From Erythrobacter sp. (GTDB lineage: Bacteria > Pseudomonadota > Alphaproteobacteria > Sphingomonadales > Sphingomonadaceae): a stretch of 10,129 nt of DNA. A model generated the notes under the pieces. It searched no databases, had not been told where the DNA came from, and saw only the letters and a list, made by a program, of their open reading frames with translations. Position 1 is the first letter of the stretch. Every line of letters begins with the position of its first letter. Both the position numbers and the translations under genes were made by a program. Shown here piece by piece: positions 1-5,817 of the stretch. The stretch is from the NCBI GenBank assembly GCA_002695185.1, contig NZOF01000048.1:1-10129 (forward strand). The letters are read 5' to 3'.

Positions 1-150
1 GACAAGCTGCGTAAACAAGCGCGCCAGCTATCGAAAGCCCATTCGTTCGAAGAAATTCAGCTTACAGTGTTCGCAACAAGGCGCGTTTCGCCAATGACAG
101 TCGAGCGGCCACGCAGGATATCAAGCGCAGCTCGGCCTGTGAGACGCTAA
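1..150 (+). CDS. Possible C-terminal tail of a truncated CDS entering from the left
   Basis: Reading frame 1 is open from the first base to a TAA at 148-150, giving 49 residues that begin DKLRKQARQLSKAHSFEEIQ. The first 20 residues look like a normal charged helix, while the rest is arginine-rich and less protein-like. No family is recognised. A minus-strand frame is also open over part of this stretch, so coding is uncertain. The stretch lies outside the tRNA-derived boundary, so it is probably chromosomal flank rather than element DNA. Confidence 0.22.
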   Translation, partial: DKLRKQARQLSKAHSFEEIQLTVFATRRVSPMTVERPRRISSAARPVRR

Positions 151-202
151 CTCGACTTGGCAGCGCATCGCTAGCCCGCAAGTTCTCAGCCGCCGCGCGA
201 AG

Positions 203-258
203 TGGTGCCGCTTACGTGACTCGAACACGTGACCCCATCATTACGAATTATGTGCTCT
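203..258 (-). tRNA. 3' fragment of tRNA-Thr(CGT), likely attachment site
   Basis: On the minus strand this reads as the 3' two thirds of a tRNA. The segment 254-257 matches the 3' strand of the D-stem (GAGC). The anticodon stem-loop is 236-252, with loop TTCGTAA and anticodon CGT at 243-245, and has one A-G mismatch. The variable loop is 231-235. The T-arm is 214-230, a perfect 5-bp stem around TTCGAGT. The acceptor 3' strand AAGCGGC is at 207-213, the discriminator A at 206 and an encoded CCA at 203-205. The 5' acceptor strand GCCGCTT and a proper D-arm 5' half are absent on the integrase side, so this is not an intact tRNA. Tyrosine recombinases often integrate into tRNA 3' halves and leave such a displaced fragment at one end. 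The integrase starts about 120 bp inward, which supports an att junction. The intact tRNA-Thr should lie at the other end of the element, outside the window. Confidence 0.72.
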
Positions 259-312
259 CGCCTTCGGCACTATTGCCTCACACCCTATCAAAAGCGTGGG
301 GAAATCCCCGCT

Positions 313-343
313 GTTCCATTGATGTTCCCGCAAGTTCCCGCTA
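313..343 (+). repeat. Direct repeats between tRNA fragment and integrase, candidate arm-type sites
   Basis: GTTCCCGC occurs at 324-331 and again at 334-341, exactly 10 bp apart. A partial copy, GTTCC, lies at 313-317. They sit about 70-100 bp inside the tRNA-derived core. Many tyrosine integrases bind short direct repeats at this kind of place through their N-terminal arm-binding domain. Another exact copy lies just after the integrase gene at 1672-1679. Two reverse-strand copies, at 1874 and about 4697, fall inside genes and show that the 8-mer alone is not specific. Function is inferred. Confidence 0.35.
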
Positions 344-346
344 CGG

Positions 347-374
347 TGATTGCTGAGATCGGAGCTAGCAATCA
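347..374 (+). promoter_or_regulatory. Inverted repeat enclosing the integrase ribosome binding site
   Basis: TGATTGCT (347-354) and AGCAATCA (367-374) are perfect 8-bp reverse complements around a 12-nt loop. The loop holds GGAG at 361-364, the best ribosome binding site for the ATG at 376. As RNA, the hairpin would present the site in its loop next to the start codon. As DNA, it could be an operator for a dimeric repressor. The words ATTGCT and GATCGGA in this segment also occur in the tandem repeats at 2357-2386. Confidence 0.45.
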
Positions 375-375
375 T

Positions 376-1635
376 ATGGCGAGCGGAAACGTCACGAAAG
401 GCAACGTCGATGCCCTCCAGGCGGGCGAGCGAGATGCATTTCTGTGGGATAAGAGACTTCCAGGCTTCGGGGTGAAGATCACGCCGAAAGGAAGCAGGGT
501 TTATCTTTATCAGTACCGCATGGGCGGACGCGGTTCTAAAGTGCGCCGCTACACTATTGGTAAGCATGGGCCGCTCACACCCGAAGCGGCACGTAAAGAG
601 GCGCAGCGCCTGTCTTTGCTTGTGGCACAAGGCGAAGATCCGCAGAGCAACAAGGTCCAGCGCCAGCGAGTTAGTGTCGAACTGGCGTTTCCCGCCTACC
701 TCGATCACTTCGTAGAGCATTGCTTAAAGGTCGATTGGAAAGCTTCGGCTGGCGAAGTGGAAGCGATGCTACGCACCTATGCTCTGCCCGTCCTCAAATC
801 GAAGGCTTTGCCTGACATCACCCGCGCCGATGTAAGCGCGGTGCTGCGGCCTCTACGCTCGAAACCTGCTTCTCATAGCAAGCTCTTCGCGATCCTCCGT
901 CGCCTGTTCCGTTGGGCCATAAGTGAGGGGGACTTAACCACTGGTTCTCCCATGGCAGACATGGAAGCGCCACCCCCTCCCCCGTCCCGAAAGCGCGTTC
1001 TAAAGGATTGGGAACTGCGGCTGGTGTGGGATGCTGCGGAAGGGCTTGGCTATCCGTTCGGTCCTATGGTGCGGCTTCTGATCTTGACGGGCCAGCGCCG
1101 CAACGAAGTTTCCGGAATGCCATGGAAGGAACTAGACCATAGCGAGCGGCTATGGTCGTTACCCGCGGAACGAGCCAAGAATGGCGAGGCGACGAACGTT
1201 CCCTTGTCGCCAATAGCGATGGATGAACTTGGCAGAATTGCGCAGTCTAAGGGAAAGACGGATTGGCCGCGGACGGGCTACGTCTTCACTACGACGGGCA
1301 AAAGCCCCGTATCGGGCTACTCAAGAGCCAAGTCGCGCCTCGACAAGTTGGTAGCGGAGGCAAACAAAGGGCAGGCTCTCGACGATTGGACCCTACACGA
1401 TCTGCGCCGTACTTTAGCCACGGGCATGCAGCGCCTCGGTGTGCGCTTTGAGGTCACAGAGGCAATCTTGAACCATAAGTCCGGTTCGCGCTCGGGCGTG
1501 GCCGGTGTTTATCAGCTTCACGAATGGGCCGAAGAAAAGCGGTCTGCGCTCGATGCTTGGGCGCAACACGTTGTGGCCCTCGGCAGTGCTGCTGACGAGA
1601 CAAACGTTGTTCACCTTGCTGAAGTGCGAGGCTGA
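376..1635 (+). CDS. int: Tyrosine recombinase / phage-type integrase
   Basis: This is a 419-aa site-specific recombinase expected to integrate and excise the element at tRNA-Thr. The N-terminal about 90 residues resemble the DUF4102-type arm-binding domain (AFLWDKRLPGFGVKITPKG). A SAM-like core-binding domain spans roughly residues 95-195, and the catalytic domain follows. The catalytic residues visible are Arg241 in LTGQRRNEV, His341 and Arg344 in HDLRR, His367 in ILNHKSG, and the nucleophile Tyr379 in VYQLHEW. The set is complete, so the enzyme looks active. The frame is open back to a GTG at 229, but that would place the start inside the tRNA fragment. The ATG at 376 has GGAG 11 nt upstream and begins just before the conserved N-terminal domain, so it is preferred; ATG 322 is a weaker alternative. 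The length is typical for prophage and island integrases of this type. The gene lies beside the att fragment, pointing into the element. Confidence 0.93.
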   Translation: MASGNVTKGNVDALQAGERDAFLWDKRLPGFGVKITPKGSRVYLYQYRMGGRGSKVRRYTIGKHGPLTPEAARKEAQRLSLLVAQGEDPQSNKVQRQRVSVELAFPAYLDHFVEHCLKVDWKASAGEVEAMLRTYALPVLKSKALPDITRADVSAVLRPLRSKPASHSKLFAILRRLFRWAISEGDLTTGSPMADMEAPPPPPSRKRVLKDWELRLVWDAAEGLGYPFGPMVRLLILTGQRRNEVSGMPWKELDHSERLWSLPAERAKNGEATNVPLSPIAMDELGRIAQSKGKTDWPRTGYVFTTTGKSPVSGYSRAKSRLDKLVAEANKGQALDDWTLHDLRRTLATGMQRLGVRFEVTEAILNHKSGSRSGVAGVYQLHEWAEEKRSALDAWAQHVVALGSAADETNVVHLAEVRG

Positions 1636-1731
1636 TCGGGTGGCACGGCTAGGGTAGCTCCCAAAAGGTCGGTTCCCGCCCGATTTGCCGCGCCATGTCA
1701 TTACCAGCGGATCGCCTACGGAGGCGTATCA

Positions 1732-2352
1732 ATGACGACTGAAAGAGAATGGATAACGGGGCGTGACTTGGCGGACCTATTGGGGCGCCCCGCACGCTTA
1801 GATATGTTGCTGAGGGATTACCTAAAGGTAGGCATGATATCGGCTCGTGCGAAAGCGGCGACCCTGATCGAGCGCGGGAACCGCGCTGCTTTCGTAAGTC
1901 CTCGCAGCGTAAAGAGAGATTGGAAAGTGCCGTCCTCGGTTTGGGAGGCAGCCTCCCATGAATCTATGTTTGACCTTCTTCACGGGAAGTTCACCACTAC
2001 CCGCACGGGGATGAAGGGTATAGCCCGCGTCGAATTGGTCGGGGTTTCATTCGACAAAAATGAGGCTTTGGACGCCCTTGAACTTGAGGCGACGACTGCG
2101 AGGGCTGTCGAGCAGGTCAAGACGAGCAATGCAGGTGCAAAGACCGACAAGGCGCGATGGGCCGCATTCGCCGGGGCGTTCGCTGCTGCCGTGTATAAGG
2201 GCGACGTTGACCCCGAGACAGATAGTTCGGCCCAATCCATCTACAAAAAGGTCTCCGACGCCATGTCTGAGGCTGGCGACGACAACCCGCTAGGTTTAGA
2301 CAGCGTTAGGCCCGCAATAACAACCTTCATGCGCGAAGCCCGCACCGACTAA
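1732..2352 (+). CDS. Hypothetical protein, 206 aa
   Basis: This soluble protein has no recognised family. The start is well supported by GGAGG at 1720-1724, seven bases before the ATG. The N-terminal third (GRDLADLLGRPARLDMLLRD) could form a small helical or HTH-like DNA-binding fold. The middle contains a beta-prone stretch (ARVELVGVSFDKNEALDAL). The C-terminal 70 residues are alanine-rich and helical and end in a segment with an SAQSIYKKVSDAM motif. No signal peptide or membrane segment is seen. It lies 96 bp after the integrase in the same direction and just before the tandem repeats ahead of the AlpA-like gene, so a role in element maintenance or regulation is possible but only inferred from position. 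Confidence 0.75.
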   Translation: MTTEREWITGRDLADLLGRPARLDMLLRDYLKVGMISARAKAATLIERGNRAAFVSPRSVKRDWKVPSSVWEAASHESMFDLLHGKFTTTRTGMKGIARVELVGVSFDKNEALDALELEATTARAVEQVKTSNAGAKTDKARWAAFAGAFAAAVYKGDVDPETDSSAQSIYKKVSDAMSEAGDDNPLGLDSVRPAITTFMREARTD

Positions 2353-2356
2353 TTGT

Positions 2357-2386
2357 ATTGATCGGAATTGCTCGGGATTGATCCGC
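2357..2386 (+). repeat. Three tandem 10-bp repeats upstream of the AlpA-like gene
   Basis: ATTGATCGGA (2357-2366), ATTGCTCGGG (2367-2376) and ATTGATCCGC (2377-2386) are contiguous and in exact 10-bp register, so every copy faces the same side of the helix. They start 5 bp after the stop codon of the preceding gene and end 72 bp before the start of the AlpA-like gene. Phased direct repeats of this kind suit cooperative binding by a small winged-helix or AlpA/Xis-type protein. The binding partner is inferred. Confidence 0.55.
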
Positions 2387-2458
2387 GCTAAATCCGGCTT
2401 CTTGCGTCAAACTTCCCTCCATCGCCCGCAAATCAACGCGGCAACACGGAGGTTAGAC

Positions 2459-2656
2459 ATGACCCGACTACATACCGAAGAAGAAGAGGCGGGGCGCTTG
2501 GGCCTCGCCCCCAAGACCCTCGCAAATCAGCGCTGCCGTGGCGACGGCCCGCCGTTCCTGAAGGTAGGTCGCCTCGTCCGCTATGACCCTGACCTGACCG
2601 ACGCATGGCTAGCTGAGCGGGTGCGTTCGTCCACCTCTGATGTGGGGGGCGCGTGA
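2459..2656 (+). CDS. AlpA/excisionase-like small helix-turn-helix protein
   Basis: This 65-aa protein has the MerR/AlpA-like HTH_17 layout. An acidic N-terminus (LHTEEEEAGRLGLAPKTLAN) supplies the recognition helices. It is followed by a GDGPPFLKVGRLVRYDPDLTDAWL wing, of which the F-x-K-x-G-R-x-V-R-Y core is the diagnostic part. Such proteins bind DNA and act as excisionases (recombination directionality factors) or as activators of integrase or replication genes in islands. The start is the ATG at 2459, with GGAGG at 2448-2452 about 6 bases upstream; the longer frame back to 2378 has no ribosome site and would read through the tandem-repeat region. It is the first gene of the primase operon, and the phased repeats upstream are plausible autoregulatory or Xis sites. 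Confidence in the fold is high; the exact role is inferred. Confidence 0.82.
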   Translation: MTRLHTEEEEAGRLGLAPKTLANQRCRGDGPPFLKVGRLVRYDPDLTDAWLAERVRSSTSDVGGA

Positions 2657-2659
2657 ACC

Positions 2660-2950
2660 ATGGCCGCTATCATGACGGGGGGGCGGCTCACCCCAAAAGA
2701 AAAGAGCCGCGTAACGCTTAGCGTCCGCGACCCTTCTACGATTTCATTGCTTGGCGGCCTGAATATCGAGAAGGAACATATAAACGACGTTCACGCCTTC
2801 GGCAAGCGTCTGCTGTCGGAGCGAAACCGTTGGGACATTGCTCGTCGCAGCGGGGGACTCTTTGGATCGCGTCGCCTCAGCAAAAGCGATGCGGAGCGAT
2901 CCCTGTCCCTTGCCTTGGCTGCCCTCACTGAAAGCGGGGTGTCAGCATGA
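2660..2950 (+). CDS. Hypothetical protein, 96 aa
   Basis: This small soluble basic protein has no recognised family. It begins three bases after the stop of the AlpA-like gene and ends in an ATGA overlap with the next gene, so it is clearly part of the operon. The C-terminal half is predicted helical (AERSLSLALAALTESG), and a central segment is rich in Arg and Ser (RNRWDIARRSGGLFGSRRLS). A second in-frame ATG lies four codons in, at 2672, and could be the true start. It has no cysteines and no membrane segment. Position next to regulator and primase genes suggests an accessory regulatory or replication role, which is inference only. Confidence 0.7.
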   Translation: MAAIMTGGRLTPKEKSRVTLSVRDPSTISLLGGLNIEKEHINDVHAFGKRLLSERNRWDIARRSGGLFGSRRLSKSDAERSLSLALAALTESGVSA

Positions 2951-3216
2951 ACGACCTTTCCTTTCGTGCGATGGCGTGCCGTCCTTGGGACGGCTGCTGG
3001 CGCGTTCGCAAGCCTGACAACTTCGACGGCCTCCTATCGGTGCACCAGTTCACTGCGCTCCAAGTGCTGCGTTCTGGCACTCACCTTAGCGAGGCAGAGG
3101 CCAGGTTGCTCCAGGCCATCCACTACCAAGCCGACCCGCTCGGCCCTGCGCAGGCGTTCAATCTTGATCGACTGGTTGCCCGCGCAAGCGAATTGAACGG
3201 GAGGGCTGCGGCATGA
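2947..3216 (+). CDS. Hypothetical protein, 89 aa
   Basis: This small protein of unknown function has its ATG overlapping the stop of the upstream gene as ATGA and ends in the same kind of overlap with the next. The N-terminus has two tryptophans and a cysteine (ACRPWDGCWRVRKPDNFDG). The rest is a helix-rich stretch (SVHQFTALQVLRSG, SEAEARLLQAIHY, FNLDRLVARASELN) that could be a small helical bundle. No signal peptide or metal motif is visible. Its existence is supported mainly by coupling and by sense-strand codon use; its role is not known. Confidence 0.68.
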   Translation: MNDLSFRAMACRPWDGCWRVRKPDNFDGLLSVHQFTALQVLRSGTHLSEAEARLLQAIHYQADPLGPAQAFNLDRLVARASELNGRAAA

Positions 3217-3395
3217 CTCCACAAAGCTTTTGCGGAAGCTCGGCTGACGGGTGCGTTCCAGTTCTCATCGACGGGGTGGTAAGTTGGCTTGCCCCGGACA
3301 GCGCGAAGCTCGCCTGCTCAACCTTGGGTGCGCTGCCCGTGCCGCCATTCGAGAGCATTGACGATCAACTAGCCGCGATGGGGGGTGTGGCATGA
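3213..3395 (+). CDS. Hypothetical small protein, 60 aa
   Basis: This very small protein is joined to both neighbours by ATGA overlaps, with its end overlapping the primase start. It contains two N-terminal cysteines (SFCGSSADGC), a hydrophobic patch (PVLIDGVVSWLAP) and a short C-terminal helix (SIDDQLAAMGG). No family is recognised. It may be a real small accessory protein or may serve mainly to deliver ribosomes to the primase start. The unbroken coupling makes a real gene more likely than not. Confidence 0.6.
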   Translation: MTPQSFCGSSADGCVPVLIDGVVSWLAPDSAKLACSTLGALPVPPFESIDDQLAAMGGVA

Positions 3396-4306
3396 CTGCG
3401 TTGCTCGACCTCGAAAGCATTCGAGATGCAAACCCCCTCCCCTCTGTGGTGGGTGGTGTGGTCAAACTGCATAGGGCTGGCAGGGAATGGAAAGCCTGCT
3501 GTCCGTTCCATGCCGACCGCTCACCTAGTTTTACGATCTACGCGGGTGGCAAGCGGTTCTGCTGCTTCGGGTGTGGTGCGGAAGGCGATGTGTTCGACTT
3601 CGTTTCCAAGCTCCATGGTGTAGGCCTCCGCGATGCGGCGATCCTGCTGGGCAAGGGTGATGTGGTGACTACGGAAGTGGCACCGCTCCCCCCTGCCGAC
3701 GATGCGGGTGATAGGGTAGATGAGGCCCGCACGATCTGGCGCGCGGCTTCACCTGCGCAGGGGACGTTGGCGGAGACCTACCTCCGCTGGCGCGGTCTCA
3801 GCATCACCATACCCCCGACCATTCGCTTCGCCTCGCTGCGATATGGGAAGCGGGGGCGGGAATACCCTACGCTTGTTGCTGCTGTCTCTGGAGATGGTGG
3901 GCGCCTGACAGGAATACAGCGCACCTATTTGGCCGACAATGGCAAAGGCAAGGCGAACGTTCCCAAGGCTAAGCTATCGCTAGGCAAGGTCCGGTGCGGC
4001 GCAATCCGCCTCGCGCCTGTCGCCCGCAAGATGGTGGTGACGGAAGGGCTAGAAGATGGCTTGTCGCTACAAGAGGCGCTCGGCGCTCCCGTGTGGGTGG
4101 CCTGCGGTGCCTCCATGCTGCCTAGCCTGCGGTTTCCTGACTTTGTGCGGGACATAGCTATTGGCGGTGACAACGACGAAGCGGGACGGGCCGCTGCCGA
4201 CAAGGCGGCGAAGGCCTTTGCGAAGCGCGGCCATGGTGTGCGGGTATTCTACCCGACTGCGCCGCACAAAGATTTCAACGATGAATTGACGGGGGTTCGC
4301 GCATGA
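3392..4306 (+). CDS. DNA primase: CHC2 zinc finger plus TOPRIM domain
   Basis: This 304-aa primase would lay RNA primers for replication of the excised element. The N-terminal CHC2 zinc finger has ligands Cys37, His40, Cys58 and Cys61 in CPFH and CFGCG, with the usual PSFTIY strand between. Residues 110-140 form a linker (YLRWRGLSI) seen in phage and plasmid primases of the DUF7146/TOPRIM type. The TOPRIM domain covers about residues 205-295, with Glu218 in VVTEG and the Asp260-x-Asp262 pair in GGDNDEAG. The product is about half the length of DnaG and lacks a helicase-interaction domain, as expected for island primases paired with a separate ATPase. The start overlaps the upstream stop (ATGA) and its end overlaps the ATPase start. 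Chromosomal dnaG is excluded by the short length and context. Confidence 0.9.
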   Translation: MTALLDLESIRDANPLPSVVGGVVKLHRAGREWKACCPFHADRSPSFTIYAGGKRFCCFGCGAEGDVFDFVSKLHGVGLRDAAILLGKGDVVTTEVAPLPPADDAGDRVDEARTIWRAASPAQGTLAETYLRWRGLSITIPPTIRFASLRYGKRGREYPTLVAAVSGDGGRLTGIQRTYLADNGKGKANVPKAKLSLGKVRCGAIRLAPVARKMVVTEGLEDGLSLQEALGAPVWVACGASMLPSLRFPDFVRDIAIGGDNDEAGRAAADKAAKAFAKRGHGVRVFYPTAPHKDFNDELTGVRA

Positions 4307-5817
4307 CTGTTGCGACGATGAAAAGCGCCTTTGAGCGCGCGGAAGTGGTTTCGATCTGGCCCGCTCTGGATCGCACTCTAATCGACAACGGGCGGCGTCC
4401 CGCCGTGGACATGCCCCGCCACCTGTTCGGCCCCGCCTGGGGCGTTATCGAGCAAGTTGCGGACGCAACCGCCACTAAGCCCGATTATGCGGCGATGGGC
4501 TATCTCGGCGCTGCTGCAAGCCTCATTGGCGGCAAGCGGCGCATTAGTCCCGATAGGGGCGATTGGACAGAACCTTGCATCCTGTGGGTGGCTGCGCTCG
4601 GAGATCCGTCGTCGCGCAAGTCTGCCCCCCTCGACCATATGACTAAGCCTCTGTGGGCGATGCAAGAGGCGGCCAAGGAGTGCTTTGAGGAACGCAAGCG
4701 GGAACACGCTGCAGAAGTCGAACGCGCCAAGGCTGAACGCATGAAGTGGCAGGACAGCGTGAAGGAAGCTGCGGGCACTCCAGGGGGCACGCCTCCGATG
4801 CCTGAAATTGCGGTGGAGCCTGACGCGCCGCGCGAAGTCATCAAGATCATCAGCGATGCAACGCCGGAAGCCGTAGCCGATGTGCTGGCGGGGAATCCGC
4901 AAGGCGTGCTTTGCTACAATGACGAACTGGCCGGATGGCTTGAAAGCTTCGACCGCTACACCTCTGGCGGGCGTCCCTTCTGGCTGTCAGCCTTCGGCGG
5001 TCGCCCCCATGCGATTAGCCGCAAGGGTGGGGGCTCGCTGCATATCCCCTTTAATGGAGTGTCGGTCCTCGGCTCGATCCAGCCGGATATCGTGACAAAG
5101 CACCTAGAGGCGGCGAATGACGGGCTAGTCCCTCGCATACTCTGGGCGTGGCCCGACAAACTGCCCCCTAAGCCGCAAACAGTGCGCGTTGATCGTTCGT
5201 TGCTAGAGGCTGCGTATTCGCGCCTCGACCTGCTGGCATGGGAAGAGGATAGCGAGGGTAAGCGGTGCGCCAAAGTCCTCCCCCTCGATGATGACGCGGC
5301 GGCGGTCTTTGCCGATTGGAACGTGACCAACGCGGAGGCCGACGCGGAAGGGTCCAATCTCTACGCGTCCTTCGCTGGCAAAATGAGCGGTGCGGTCCTT
5401 CGTCTCGCACTGGTCGCGGAACTGACGGAATGGGCCTTCAATGGCGGGGGTGAACCCGCAACCGTCTCGATGCGATCCCTGTCGGCTGCAATCGAATGGG
5501 TGGAGGATTATGCCAAGCCGATGGCACAACGGGTATTCGGTGACGCTGCCGTGCCTCTCGCGGATCGCAATGCGGCCCTACTCGCCCGCTACATTCGCAA
5601 GAATGAGTTTCACACCATCAATGTGCGGGAGCTTCGCCGCCATCCCCATAAGGGCCACCTGAAGCCGCTACAGGCTAAGGGCGCAATGGATGAGGCCCTA
5701 GACATTATGCAAGACGCTGGCTGGATACTCCCTGCCTTCTCGCGGGACGGCGAAGGCGTCGGGCAACGACGCAAAGACTACAACGTAAACCCTGCCGTAT
5801 TCGAGGCCGCACAATGA
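4303..5817 (+). CDS. DUF3987-type P-loop ATPase (putative replicative helicase)
   Basis: This 504-aa protein resembles DUF3987 proteins, which usually follow a primase in phages and islands and are thought to act as replicative helicase-like ATPases. A Walker A-like loop lies at 100-107 (GDPSSRKS), with Arg where the second Gly normally stands. A Walker B-like element is YNDELAGWL at about 205-213, with Asp207 and Glu208. Downstream conserved blocks include SVLGSIQPD (about 254-262) and DGLVPRILWAWP (about 273-284), which probably hold sensor and arginine-finger residues. A charged coiled-coil insertion spans about 119-157. The C-terminal 100 residues look like a winged-helix region (RNAALLARYIRKNEF onward). 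It is translationally coupled to the primase before it and to the repeat-bearing gene after it. ATPase activity is likely from the motifs; helicase function is inferred from family context. Confidence 0.85.
   Translation: MTVATMKSAFERAEVVSIWPALDRTLIDNGRRPAVDMPRHLFGPAWGVIEQVADATATKPDYAAMGYLGAAASLIGGKRRISPDRGDWTEPCILWVAALGDPSSRKSAPLDHMTKPLWAMQEAAKECFEERKREHAAEVERAKAERMKWQDSVKEAAGTPGGTPPMPEIAVEPDAPREVIKIISDATPEAVADVLAGNPQGVLCYNDELAGWLESFDRYTSGGRPFWLSAFGGRPHAISRKGGGSLHIPFNGVSVLGSIQPDIVTKHLEAANDGLVPRILWAWPDKLPPKPQTVRVDRSLLEAAYSRLDLLAWEEDSEGKRCAKVLPLDDDAAAVFADWNVTNAEADAEGSNLYASFAGKMSGAVLRLALVAELTEWAFNGGGEPATVSMRSLSAAIEWVEDYAKPMAQRVFGDAAVPLADRNAALLARYIRKNEFHTINVRELRRHPHKGHLKPLQAKGAMDEALDIMQDAGWILPAFSRDGEGVGQRRKDYNVNPAVFEAAQ

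Noticed and set aside
229..375. N-terminal extension of the integrase back to a GTG at 229
   Set aside because: It would start inside the tRNA fragment, has no ribosome site, and its sequence does not resemble the integrase family; ATG 376 fits better.
1635..1684. ATCGGG/CCCGAT inverted repeat after the integrase as a terminator
   Set aside because: Only 6 bp with a long loop and a weak T tract; not convincing.
4378..4902. 174-aa minus-strand ORF inside the DUF3987 gene
   Set aside because: It lies fully antisense to a gene with clear motifs and has Arg/His-rich shadow composition.
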